From Gammaproteobacteria bacterium (GTDB taxonomy: Bacteria > Pseudomonadota > Gammaproteobacteria > Pseudomonadales > Azotimanducaceae): a DNA stretch of 37,577 nt. Below the pieces are notes generated by a model. The model did not search any database and had not been told where the DNA came from. It saw nothing but the letters and a program-made list of their open reading frames with translations. The stretch spans positions 1 to 37,577 of the forward strand of contig JASJXV010000015.1 of NCBI GenBank assembly GCA_030123805.1, read 5' to 3'. Positions within the stretch are counted from its first letter, which is position 1; each line of letters begins with the position of its first letter. Below, piece by piece: positions 9,879 through 18,890 of this stretch. The translations under genes were made by a program, and so were the position numbers.

Positions 9879-10103
9879 TCAATAGCGGACAGATATCCTG
9901 CCAATTTCATTCCCGGGATTAGCAATGGAAAATTGCCGTGAATCAAGATATTTGGTGATTTCCGCGCTACCTTGTTCTTCACAGGAGACACCGCCGTTTT
10001 TTTTGGTACACTCAGTGTCAGAAAATAGCACCCCTCGCGTTGGTTTCTATGTTGGGTAAGTCGGGATGGACTTATCATCCTAATTGATTGGAGGATATTG
10101 ATA

Positions 10104-11804
10104 ATGGCAATGGTTGATGGTGGTGAGCTTTTTGGCAGAGCCTTAAGGAATGAGGGTATAGAGAAGGCATTCGTTTTGTGCGGTGGACATATCATGCCGA
10201 TTTTCTACGGCATGCGGAATGCAGGGATTGAGATTATCGATGTGCGCCACGAGTGCGCCGCGATGTATGCGGCTATCGCTTATACGCGAACCTCGGGAAA
10301 ACCCGCAGTGGTGGTTACGACCGCAGGTCCTGGTGTCGGGAACACGCCTGCCGGGATGATGGAAGCTGAGTCATTGAATATACCTGTGCTCCAGATCGGT
10401 GGTGCGGTGGCCATGAACAAGCGCGATGCAGGCGATCTGCAGGATATGGACACCTTGCTGCTGATGGAGTCATGCTCTAAGTGGGCCAAGAAAATCTCCA
10501 GTACGCATCGTATTCCGGAATATGTGTCCATGGCATTTCGCCATGCCCTGGATGGCGCCCCGGGGCCGGTCTACCTCGAGGTACCAACCGACCTTGTATT
10601 TGCCAAGGTTGATGAGGATACGGTCAAGTTCCCTGAGAACTACAGAGCCAATCTGCTCTCCAGTGGTGACGATGCCCTGGCTGAAGAAGCGGCTACTCTG
10701 CTCGCCAATGCCGAACGACCGGCCATGATGGTTGACGATGGCGCCCGCTGGTCACTTGGCGATGACGTCGGAACGATTGCAGAACTGTCGGACTATCTGA
10801 AGATGCCGGTGGGCGTCAGCGGCAATCTGTGCCGTGGCCTGTTCGGCAACGAAGCCGAAAATCCCCTGCTCAAAACCAATGCGATCGGGGCAGCGGACGT
10901 GGTTATTACCCTGGGCTGCAGGTTCGATTTCAGGATTGGCATGGGAGCGGGAATTCCCAAGGACGCCAAGGTCATCCAGATTCATACGGACATGCGGCAG
11001 ATTGGTTTTAATGTTCGCGCGGACCTTGCTATCGCCGGTGCATCCGGTGCTGTAACCAGCAAGATACTGGAAAAGATTAAAGGCATGCGCAACCCGAAAG
11101 CGGATGATCCATGGACGGGCAAACCCGTACCCGGCGCGACTGCGAGTCTACCGGCGGTCTATAGTTCCACCAAGACGCCCACTCATCCTGCCCGGTGTGC
11201 AGGCGAGGTAGCAAGATTCCTTGAGGCGGATGCCTCGGATTGGACCATCATCAATGACGGTGGCGAAGCGTCTGTGTGGTTTGGGGGAGCTGCGACAGCG
11301 ACTCGTCCCGGTCAGATCCACGGATCAGGCGCCAATGGTACCATCGGAACCGGACCCTGCCAGGTTGTTGGCTCCTGGGCCGCCGATCGGAAACCGGTGT
11401 TGTGGTACACAGGTGATGGCAGTTTCGGGTTCTATGCCATGGAAATGGAAACCATGGCAAGGCTGGGAATCCCTGTGGTCTGTGTCATATCGAACAACTC
11501 CTCCTGGGGTATGATCCATATGGCAGAGAAATACGTCCGACCGCAGGAGATTGAGGAGAAGGGTCCATGCAATGTGGCGTTAGCGCCCATGCGATCTTAT
11601 GAGAAAATGGCAGGCATGTGGGATGGATATGGTGAAAAGGTCACCGATTGCGAGGCGATCCTGCCAGCGATCAGGCGTGCAGCAGCGGCAGCACTCAAGG
11701 ACAACAAGCCCGCGATTGTCAATGTTGAAGTGGACGACGAGAGTCTGTCACCATTCATTGCAGGTTACGCCAATATGATCAAACCGGCCAAGGCTGCAAG
11801 TTAA
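10104..11804 (+). CDS. Thiamine pyrophosphate-dependent enzyme (acetolactate synthase-like)
   Basis: A 566-residue ThDP enzyme with the three usual domains: Pyr (about 1-170), central (about 190-330) and PP (about 370-550). The activating glutamate is in RHECAAMYAA (Glu50). The ThDP/Mg motif runs from GDG (437-439) to NN (464-465). Members decarboxylate or ligate 2-keto acids, or cleave 2-hydroxyacyl-CoA. No small regulatory (IlvH-like) subunit or branched-chain operon is adjacent, so a catabolic lyase or carboligase role is as likely as acetolactate synthesis. Start: ATG 10104, with GGAGG 9 bases upstream. An in-frame TTG at 10098 sits too close to that site. Confidence 0.85.
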   Translation: MAMVDGGELFGRALRNEGIEKAFVLCGGHIMPIFYGMRNAGIEIIDVRHECAAMYAAIAYTRTSGKPAVVVTTAGPGVGNTPAGMMEAESLNIPVLQIGGAVAMNKRDAGDLQDMDTLLLMESCSKWAKKISSTHRIPEYVSMAFRHALDGAPGPVYLEVPTDLVFAKVDEDTVKFPENYRANLLSSGDDALAEEAATLLANAERPAMMVDDGARWSLGDDVGTIAELSDYLKMPVGVSGNLCRGLFGNEAENPLLKTNAIGAADVVITLGCRFDFRIGMGAGIPKDAKVIQIHTDMRQIGFNVRADLAIAGASGAVTSKILEKIKGMRNPKADDPWTGKPVPGATASLPAVYSSTKTPTHPARCAGEVARFLEADASDWTIINDGGEASVWFGGAATATRPGQIHGSGANGTIGTGPCQVVGSWAADRKPVLWYTGDGSFGFYAMEMETMARLGIPVVCVISNNSSWGMIHMAEKYVRPQEIEEKGPCNVALAPMRSYEKMAGMWDGYGEKVTDCEAILPAIRRAAAAALKDNKPAIVNVEVDDESLSPFIAGYANMIKPAKAAS

Positions 11805-11912
11805 GAGAGGATACATGCGTGCCGGCTGGCCTTGAGACTGACACCCCTGCAGAAAGACCCTGTGAAGATGCGTTCGTTTTCAAGATTACCCGCCAGAACC
11901 CGTTTTGAGTAA

Positions 11913-12332
11913 TTAGAGCAACCCCGCATTCATCATGTATTGTTCGTTGCCAATCTCCACGAGTTTCTGGTAGTGCGCGAGCTGCCCGGGTGTCAGCACC
12001 TTCGACATGGCCTTCACTGCCTGTCGGGCGCATCGGTTCAGGTCACGGCGTACCCTGACATCGACATCACCGCCTTGCCTGGAGATGCGTCGCGTCGCGC
12101 CATTTCGCATCTTGAAGTAGCCTCGCATCTGTTCCCGGAAAGGTGCCACCTGCTTCGCAGTCAGAACCATCTTCTCGATCTGTTGCAGGATTCGTTTCTC
12201 ATACGGATCCTCCTGCTGACTCTTGAGGCCAAAAGAATCGGGGACTGCCGCGACGGACGATCCGAGAGTCAATGCTGCAACCAGCACTGCGATCAGTCGT
12301 ATGACTCCGCGCGTTAGGGTTGTTGTATGCAT
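11913..12332 (-). CDS. Small secreted protein of unknown function
   Basis: A protein of about 139 residues from ATG 12332 (an in-frame start at 12353 is also possible). A signal peptide is clear: positive N-terminus, hydrophobic IAVLVAALTLG core, and cleavage near VAA-V. The mature part is basic and helical, with a pattern (EKRILQQIEKM, then KVLTPGQLAHYQKLV near the end) loosely like LTxxQ-motif periplasmic proteins such as Spy/CpxP. That resemblance is suggestive only. Two Cys-free helices and many Arg fit an envelope chaperone or a DNA/lipid-binding role, but I do not recognise it. Confidence 0.6.
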   Translation of the reverse strand: MHTTTLTRGVIRLIAVLVAALTLGSSVAAVPDSFGLKSQQEDPYEKRILQQIEKMVLTAKQVAPFREQMRGYFKMRNGATRRISRQGGDVDVRVRRDLNRCARQAVKAMSKVLTPGQLAHYQKLVEIGNEQYMMNAGLL

Positions 12333-12420
12333 GGATTTTCTCCCGGACAACACAAATTAATCACCCTTTACCCGGAAAGTCAAACAATCCAGTATTGCCT
12401 GGATGATATTATTGCGTGGC

Positions 12421-13578
12421 TTACGGTAATCGGGTCATTTCCAGATAGCCGCGCCCAACCAATTTCTTAGACACCGGATCGTAAATTTCAACTGCCCCTT
12501 CCCAGTATTTCACCGCAAGATCCATCAGCTGATCCTTTACGGCCGCCTGGAGAATCCAGCTCCTGGCCTGTGCCGCATAGTCCATCCGCCAACGGATGGG
12601 ATAGCGTTGTCCAGCATCACTCTGCCACTCTTCCAGAACCTTAAGTTCCATATCCTGATGCTGAATAGGTATACTTTCACCAGATCGATCTATCCACTTT
12701 CCCTGGCTGTTTGCATCTGCCCTGCCCTCTTGATCAAGCAACTGGTAATACATCAAGTCATCACCCGTATCGAACTGCAGAGAAAACCAGTTCCAGCCAC
12801 TCTGATTCGCATCCAGTGAGCTGGTACTCCATTCTCGATCAAACCAGCTCAGTCCACTCACCCTGAAACTTTGATCTGCTAAACGTAATTGGCCGTCCGT
12901 CTGCATGCGCGAATAGGAATAGTAATAGGAGGCATTCCCCGGCGTCGGGCTTTTTTGACTAAGCCCTTGATCGCCCTGCAATACCAGATTTTTTGTAGGC
13001 GTAAGGGCAAGATCCAAATCAAAGTCGCTGGTTTTCACGCTCAGGTGCCATGGAAATTCGTTAGTTTTACTACTCAGTTCCCAGTCTTCCAGCCAGATTC
13101 TCACGGGTTCAATCACCGCACCAGCGAGTCCCGGATTGGCTCGTGAAAATCTTTGCGTGGCATAATGTTGCTGGCCCTTGATGTCTGTGACAGCGGCATG
13201 CGCCATCCAGACGTCACGGACGACCCAATTAGAAACCTGTGCTGATACGGGATCTGTCACCTCATCCTGATTTGACTGTGTGGGAGCGATTGTCGGCGTC
13301 AGCGCGGTTCGAAAAAAAGTCACTTGATAACCGAAGAATCTACCCGCTTCATCGGCCACATTGCCGGTCAAATACCACCACTCATTTCTAAACCCGGGAT
13401 GTGCTGCGTGATCCTGAGGAAAACGAAATTCCCGAATGTCCAGTGCCCGCTCAAAACCCGCTATATTCTGTCCACCGAGAACTTTACCCAGATCAAGGTT
13501 TCCCCGGGTCGGTGTCTCTCTCTGACAGGCTGTCAGTGCGATCAGGAATGCCAGTGCCATAGCCCCCGGGAATTTCAC
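12421..13578 (-). CDS. attH: AttH-like lipoprotein (lipocalin-like, carotenoid hydratase fold)
   Basis: A 385-residue lipoprotein. The signal ends in a lipobox LTAC with Cys18. The body matches the AttH/CrtC-type (hydroxyneurosporene synthase-like) double-lipocalin domain: FPQDHAAHPGFRNEWWYLTGN, then the long beta-rich region with GLSWFDREWS and GWNWFSLQFD. GTG at 13578 is the start, with GGAGG about 8 bases upstream and only 3 bases after the permease stop. It is the last gene of a three-gene operon. In the AttEFGH arrangement the lipoprotein works with the ABC permease, probably in moving or modifying a lipid-like molecule; the substrate is not known. Confidence 0.8.
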   Translation of the reverse strand: MKFPGAMALAFLIALTACQRETPTRGNLDLGKVLGGQNIAGFERALDIREFRFPQDHAAHPGFRNEWWYLTGNVADEAGRFFGYQVTFFRTALTPTIAPTQSNQDEVTDPVSAQVSNWVVRDVWMAHAAVTDIKGQQHYATQRFSRANPGLAGAVIEPVRIWLEDWELSSKTNEFPWHLSVKTSDFDLDLALTPTKNLVLQGDQGLSQKSPTPGNASYYYSYSRMQTDGQLRLADQSFRVSGLSWFDREWSTSSLDANQSGWNWFSLQFDTGDDLMYYQLLDQEGRADANSQGKWIDRSGESIPIQHQDMELKVLEEWQSDAGQRYPIRWRMDYAAQARSWILQAAVKDQLMDLAVKYWEGAVEIYDPVSKKLVGRGYLEMTRLP

Positions 13579-13581
13579 ATC

Positions 13582-16131
13582 TCACTCCTCCCGCAATGCT
13601 TGAGCAGGCGAAATAGACGCTGCTTTCAGGGCCGGATATACACCGGCTAAAACAGCCGCGATCAGCGCCAGAAACACGGCTTCCGCTAATACACCTGCGG
13701 GTAACCGGTGCAGCATACTCCAGCCAAAGGAACGCCGGTTAATCACGTCAATCAATATGTCCGCCATCAACAGACCCAGCGGAATTGACAACAATCCTGC
13801 CAACAATCCCATTAAGCCTGTCTGTCCAAGTATCATGACGCTGATCTGCCGGGGGGTCATACCGGTAGCCCGCAGAATCGCAAACTCTCGAGTTCGTTCC
13901 AGTTGCAGAGCCATTAACGCACTTAACACGCCTACAAATGCCACCAGTATCGTCAGTAATCGTAGTACATGCGTGATGGCAAAGGTGCGATCAAATACCG
14001 CCATCGCGGTTTCCCTGATCTCCTGGTTGGAACTGACTCTAATTTGATCTGCCTCACTGGTGAGGATCTTTCTCACAGCATCGAGCAAATTAGCCTGGTC
14101 AGCGTTTTCCTCTTTATAAATAGTGAATCCGGATATACGCTCATCATCCCAAAGCTCGCGATAGGCTTCTCTGTGCATAGCGATCATGCCACGGCTGGTC
14201 GTATAATCGTAATATACTCCGAGTATCCGTAGCTGCTGTTCTCCTTTTGCTGCCAGAACAGTAATACTGTCACCCGAACTGAGCTGTTGGTGATAGGCCA
14301 ATGGCTCGGAAATCAATACGCCTTTGCCCTGATAAAAAAGTTCTGCTACACCCTCAACCGAGTGTTTTAGTGGCAGGCGCGTATCATTTTCAGTTGGCGT
14401 AAGTGCAATCAAGCGCACGGGGCCAAATTCCGTTTCAATGTTCTCTATTCGACTTGGAGCGACTGACGCAACTCCGGCTAATGCTTGTAATCGGGATTTT
14501 AAGGCAGGAGTCAATCCGGATCCGTTCCTATCCAGTGTTGAAACATAGATATCACCGCTGAGATATTGTCCCAGCCAGACGCTGACGGTTTCCCGGAAAC
14601 TACTAACCATCACACCCACACCGACAGTGACAGACACTGCCACTGTAAGGGCTGCCACAGCCATACCGGTACGGCTGATACCCGCATTGATGTCGCGTAA
14701 CGCGATGCGTGCAGTACTACCCAGCAGCGGGGAAAGTATGCGTAATAACAGTCGCGTAACAAGAACAACCATACCCGGCACCATTAAACAGAAACCAAAC
14801 ACGATAAGTGCCAGCGCGAAGAATCCCTCTACAAGCGAACCGTGTGTACGGGCAACCAACAGCAAACCGGCAACCAGGCACACCGCTCCCAGAGCTGTTA
14901 GCATCGGTAATCTTAGCTGCCAACGGCGTTCTACAGTCGATCTTTGCATCACGTTTACCGGTCGGCTTCGACTGGCTTCCCATGCCGGTATTGAACAGGC
15001 AATAAACGCCATCCCCAGGCCCATTAAAAATCCTTTCAGCAGGGATAAAGGATCAATCAGAAACGCTGTCACATGCAAGTTAAAGTAAAGATCAGTGACA
15101 GTTCGGGTCACCAATTGCACTAGTGCCTGTCCCAGCAGTAATCCCATCACTAATCCGGCAAGACTTGCCGCTGTTGCCAACAGAAGGGATTCACGCAGGA
15201 CTAAAACAAAAATCTCCTTCCGGGTAACACCCAGAGCACGAAAGATACCGAGGGTATTGCGCCTCTGTAATACCGACAGGGTTACGGTGTTATAAATTAG
15301 CAGAGCGGCCACCAGTAAAGCAAGCAGACTCATTGCAGTCAGATTGATATGAAAGGCTTCACTCATCTGACGCATTGAGTCATTGCGCAATTCGCTTGCA
15401 ACCAGGCCAAGCCCGGCAGGCAACCATGCCTGTATTTCGTCACGATCACTCTCGTCGAGTATCAAATCAATTCGATCAAGTCGTCCGAAACGATTCAACA
15501 ATCGTTGCGCAACAGCAATATCTGCAAACAGTAAACCCTCTGTTGCGGCTGGATTATCGGAAGGGAAAATCGCTACCAGCCGGACCAAAAAGGTCCGACC
15601 GCCTGTGCGTAACTCAAACACCTCAGAAATCTGTAATCCCAGCTTGTCCGCAGCTCGCCGGGATAACATCACAGCGTTGTCATCCAACAGTGCTCGGCTG
15701 AGCCCATGAGTTTCCAAACCGGTCATATGTCGACCCAGAGTTGTTTCGGGTATTGGATCAACGCCTAACAATGTGAAATTCCGACCTTTAATCGATACCT
15801 GACCTATCACCATGGGCAGACTTGATCGAATTGCCAATTCTGTGCGCAGGCGAGTATATACTGAATCCGGAATGCCTTTGGGTCCACCTATTATCTGGTG
15901 CGTCACGGATCCTGCAATTGAGTCCAGCGAGAGTGAAAAGGCGCGGCGGGCACTGCTGTTGGCAAGGTCCACCCCCACTACCATTGTGACGCCAAGCATC
16001 ACTCCGATAAATGTCAACCAGCTCTGCCAGCGATGACGATTCATGAATCTCAAACTACTGCGTAACAATAACGAACTTGATCCGGAGCCTCTACCAGGCA
16101 AAATGTCCCTCCCGCTCAACGAGCAATCCAT
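13582..16131 (-). CDS. FtsX-type ABC permease, two-module (AttF/AttG-like)
   Basis: An 849-residue permease of the lipoprotein/macrolide exporter class. An N-terminal TM segment (about 40-60) is followed by a periplasmic domain. A first FtsX block of three TM helices lies at about 270-410, then helices at about 420-500, a second periplasmic domain and a final FtsX block near 715-840. This is the double-FtsX form seen in AttFG-like systems. The frame overlaps the ATPase gene by about 40 bases if the first ATG is used; a TTG at about 16068 that avoids overlap is possible. It pairs with the ATPase next door and the lipoprotein after it. Confidence 0.85.
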   Translation of the reverse strand: MDCSLSGRDILPGRGSGSSSLLLRSSLRFMNRHRWQSWLTFIGVMLGVTMVVGVDLANSSARRAFSLSLDSIAGSVTHQIIGGPKGIPDSVYTRLRTELAIRSSLPMVIGQVSIKGRNFTLLGVDPIPETTLGRHMTGLETHGLSRALLDDNAVMLSRRAADKLGLQISEVFELRTGGRTFLVRLVAIFPSDNPAATEGLLFADIAVAQRLLNRFGRLDRIDLILDESDRDEIQAWLPAGLGLVASELRNDSMRQMSEAFHINLTAMSLLALLVAALLIYNTVTLSVLQRRNTLGIFRALGVTRKEIFVLVLRESLLLATAASLAGLVMGLLLGQALVQLVTRTVTDLYFNLHVTAFLIDPLSLLKGFLMGLGMAFIACSIPAWEASRSRPVNVMQRSTVERRWQLRLPMLTALGAVCLVAGLLLVARTHGSLVEGFFALALIVFGFCLMVPGMVVLVTRLLLRILSPLLGSTARIALRDINAGISRTGMAVAALTVAVSVTVGVGVMVSSFRETVSVWLGQYLSGDIYVSTLDRNGSGLTPALKSRLQALAGVASVAPSRIENIETEFGPVRLIALTPTENDTRLPLKHSVEGVAELFYQGKGVLISEPLAYHQQLSSGDSITVLAAKGEQQLRILGVYYDYTTSRGMIAMHREAYRELWDDERISGFTIYKEENADQANLLDAVRKILTSEADQIRVSSNQEIRETAMAVFDRTFAITHVLRLLTILVAFVGVLSALMALQLERTREFAILRATGMTPRQISVMILGQTGLMGLLAGLLSIPLGLLMADILIDVINRRSFGWSMLHRLPAGVLAEAVFLALIAAVLAGVYPALKAASISPAQALREE

Positions 16132-16789
16132 CTTCGAGCGTAATTATGCGGTCCGCGGTCCTGGCAACTGCAAGACTGTGGGTAACCAACATGAGCGTCC
16201 CCTGTTTTCCTGTGATCAGCTCGCGTAATAACTTCAGTATCTGTTGCCCGATTTCAGCGTCCAGATTACCGGTCGGCTCATCAGCCAGGACCAATTTGGG
16301 TGAATGTACCAACGCACGTGCGATGGCAACCCGCTGCTGTTCGCCACCGGACATTTGATCGGGAAACTTGTCTTTTTCTTTCTCCAGATCAACCGCCTGA
16401 ATCATGCGATCGGTTTTCTCCTTAATCACCACTGGAGAATAACCATTCAACTCCAGAACCAATGCGATATTTTCTGCAGCAGTGAGTGTTGGAATCAAAT
16501 TGAAGAACTGATAAACGAAGCCGATATGCTGGCGTCTGAACAGCGTACATTCATGTTCCGACAAAGCGGTGAGATCTATACCATCCACGATCACAGTTCC
16601 GGCATCCGCTTTATCAATCCCGCTGATGACATTCAGCAGTGTCGACTTCCCTGACCCGCTGCGACCGAGTAAGGCCACTGTTTCACCACGATTTACGGTC
16701 AGAGAAGTTCCTTGCAGCACAGGATGACCCAGTTCACCTTCCTGAAAGGTGCGATGCAGATTCCTGATCTGCACGAATTCTTCTGTCAT
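16091..16789 (-). CDS. ABC transporter ATPase (LolD/MacB-type; AttE-like)
   Basis: A 232-residue ATPase that powers the FtsX-type permease. Walker A GRSGSGKST is at 42-50, the Q-loop Gln at 94, signature MSGGEQQR from 146, Walker B LVLADEP at 166-172 and the switch His at 204. The sequence FYQFFNLIPTLTAAENIAL is typical of the LolD/MacB/AttE family that works with FtsX-like permeases in mechanotransmission or lipoprotein release. Its ATG at 16789 follows AGGAA. It is the first gene of the minus-strand ATPase-permease-lipoprotein operon, so the promoter should lie in 16790-16960. Confidence 0.92.
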   Translation of the reverse strand: MTEEFVQIRNLHRTFQEGELGHPVLQGTSLTVNRGETVALLGRSGSGKSTLLNVISGIDKADAGTVIVDGIDLTALSEHECTLFRRQHIGFVYQFFNLIPTLTAAENIALVLELNGYSPVVIKEKTDRMIQAVDLEKEKDKFPDQMSGGEQQRVAIARALVHSPKLVLADEPTGNLDAEIGQQILKLLRELITGKQGTLMLVTHSLAVARTADRIITLEDGLLVEREGHFAW

Positions 16790-16964
16790 GAAAGAGTTCC
16801 TGTGTTACCGAAGGGCCTTATTATGGCATGGAAACAGCTTGTGGGCGTGTCTATAGCTCCGCCGATTAATTTGAGCTTTATATTCGGTCAGATTATTAAA
16901 AAACGATCCTGAGATCCATTATCAGCGGGACCTAGCAGCTCCCCCCTCCCAATATTCAGTCCAA

Positions 16965-17090
16965 CTAAATCCGGTTGTGAGCCGCTTCCTTAAGTGCCCT
17001 CTCAATACGGTCGAGTGCCGTTGATAATCTATCCAGATCCTGTGCGTAGGTGAATCTTACGTGTGCGTCTGACAGACTCCCTGGGCAGGA
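16965..17090 (-). pseudogene. C-terminal scrap of a class I aminotransferase
   Basis: The frame ending at 16965 (TAG) reads DAHVRFTYAQDLDRLSTALDRIERALKE. That is the typical C-terminal end of PLP-dependent class I aminotransferases (VRxSYA...L.EALDRIxRAL). The conserved catalytic lysine and cofactor domain are absent upstream, and no aminotransferase sequence continues past about 17100. It is therefore a relic of a lost gene, not a complete protein. It sits immediately upstream of the ABC operon and next to a divergent MFS gene. Confidence 0.55.
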
Positions 17091-17349
17091 GAACACACAA
17101 ATATCAGCCATAATCGGAGCCCATATAGTAGCAAATGAAACCAACAAGATAAGGACGCTGGCCTATTTTTACGGCCCGGACGAAACAGGTTTGTCGATTA
17201 CTGGCAGGCGGCAAGTTCGGCAGGCGAATAGTTCGAGTGAGGCACCAGCTAATCCAGTCAAAAACGACTTGTGTTAATATTGATGTCTTTATCAGGCAAA
17301 AAACTCGTCCCGAACCATAACGGCGGTGAATGCTTTAACAGGAGACCAT

Positions 17350-18690
17350 GTGAACACCGCTGTAGATCTGTCGAACCCGCAGAGATCGATCGACCACCCC
17401 GATAAATCCATGTTTGCATCGCTGAAGAACGGCGATTATCTGTACCTGTGGGTGGGCATGCTGGGATCGGCGTTCGCACTCAATATGCAACTGGTCGCAC
17501 AAGGCTGGTTAGTGTACGAAATGACTGCCTCGGCAATGAACCTGACCTGGGTCACACTGGCCTTTATGGTGCCACAAGTCGTATTCTCGCTGATGGGTGG
17601 CGTACTGGCTGACCGCCTGCCGAAAAAACCTCTCATCATGTGGGCCCCTGCCGCGAATGCGCTGGCCACACTTATCCTGGCAATCATTATCATTACCGGA
17701 CACGTCACTTTTTGGGACTTCATCTGGGTTAGTGCATTCAACGGCACCATAATGGCACTCTCGATTCCGGCCAGAACGGCTTTTATACCCGAGATCGTGG
17801 GTGAACGGCTGATGTTCAATGCCATGGCCTACAATACAGCAGCGTGGAATCTGTCCCGTATTCTTGGCCCTGCATTGGCTGGTTTTATGATCGCCATTTT
17901 TGCCGATGGCGACACCACATCGACCTATGCGGTAGGTCTGGTTTATTTTGTCCTTTCCGCGCTGTATCTGATTTCCTGCGTTACGGTGGTGTTTATCAAA
18001 CATGATGGCAAACCGGCGCCGGGGCAGAAGAAGAGCCCGTTCCACGATATCCGCGAAGGACTGGTTTACGTATTCAATTCTCCCATAGTGGGGGGACTCA
18101 TTCTGCTTTCAATAATCCCCTTTCTGTTTGGGCTTTCCATCAATACCCTGCTGCCCGCATTTAATACGGATGTATTGGCTGGCGGTGCAGATGATCTGGG
18201 CCTGCTGATGACAGCTATGGGCGTTGGCGCTATTGCCGGCTCATTGTCACTGGCGAATATGGGTAACCTGAAGCATAAGGGTTATTGGCTCCTCACAACC
18301 GGCGCGCTTTGGGGTGTTGGCGTGGCACTGTTTTCACTCTGCACCACTTATTTCTATGCGTTAATCTGTATGGGTTTAGTGGGTTTCATCTCCGCCATCA
18401 ACATGGCAATGAACCGCGGTGTCGTACAGCTGCAGGTTACCCAGAGTATGCGCGGGCGCATCATGAGCATCGATATGATGTCCCATGGACTAATGCCACT
18501 TGGCATGTTGCCAATCGGCTGGATAGCGGAGACGGTGAGCATACAGGCAGGACTGGCAACCAGCGGCATGATCCTGGTTGTGGTTACTATTCTAATGGGA
18601 TTTTGTATGCCAAAAGTCCGGGCAATTGATACGGGTTTCCAGGCTGCGCCAAATAACCGGGAGCCTGTCGCCACTTCACCGGGCACCTAG
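17350..18690 (+). CDS. MFS transporter, EntS/DHA3-like exporter
   Basis: A 446-residue 12-TM carrier with motif A GGVLADRLPKKPLIM after helix 2. It belongs to the MFS_3-like branch and resembles the other such gene products in this window. The start is GTG 17350 with AGGAG 5 bases upstream. The longer frame from GTG 17326 places that ribosome site inside the gene, and the ATG at 17348 is immediately followed by TGA in its own frame. A hydrophilic N-terminal tail of about 30 residues precedes helix 1. Cargo is unknown. Confidence 0.82.
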   Translation: MNTAVDLSNPQRSIDHPDKSMFASLKNGDYLYLWVGMLGSAFALNMQLVAQGWLVYEMTASAMNLTWVTLAFMVPQVVFSLMGGVLADRLPKKPLIMWAPAANALATLILAIIIITGHVTFWDFIWVSAFNGTIMALSIPARTAFIPEIVGERLMFNAMAYNTAAWNLSRILGPALAGFMIAIFADGDTTSTYAVGLVYFVLSALYLISCVTVVFIKHDGKPAPGQKKSPFHDIREGLVYVFNSPIVGGLILLSIIPFLFGLSINTLLPAFNTDVLAGGADDLGLLMTAMGVGAIAGSLSLANMGNLKHKGYWLLTTGALWGVGVALFSLCTTYFYALICMGLVGFISAINMAMNRGVVQLQVTQSMRGRIMSIDMMSHGLMPLGMLPIGWIAETVSIQAGLATSGMILVVVTILMGFCMPKVRAIDTGFQAAPNNREPVATSPGT

Positions 18691-18890
18691 CCCGCCGGTA
18701 CACCGGACCATCGAGCCGGAAATAGCCCGGTTCACACAGCTTCATTAGCCCCACTGTGGCTAGGCGTTTGGTCATGTCGGCAATGCCAGTTTATCTTATA
18801 CGTTCCATTTCTTGCTCCTTTTCGATATGCTCGAACACTCGGATCAGTTGCATACCCGAAAAATAAGCCAGGAAGTCTATACACGGATCA

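Noticed and set aside
10752-11514. Several open frames within the TPP enzyme gene
   Set aside because: They are frame shadows of a GC-rich coding region with full TPP-family motifs in the main frame.
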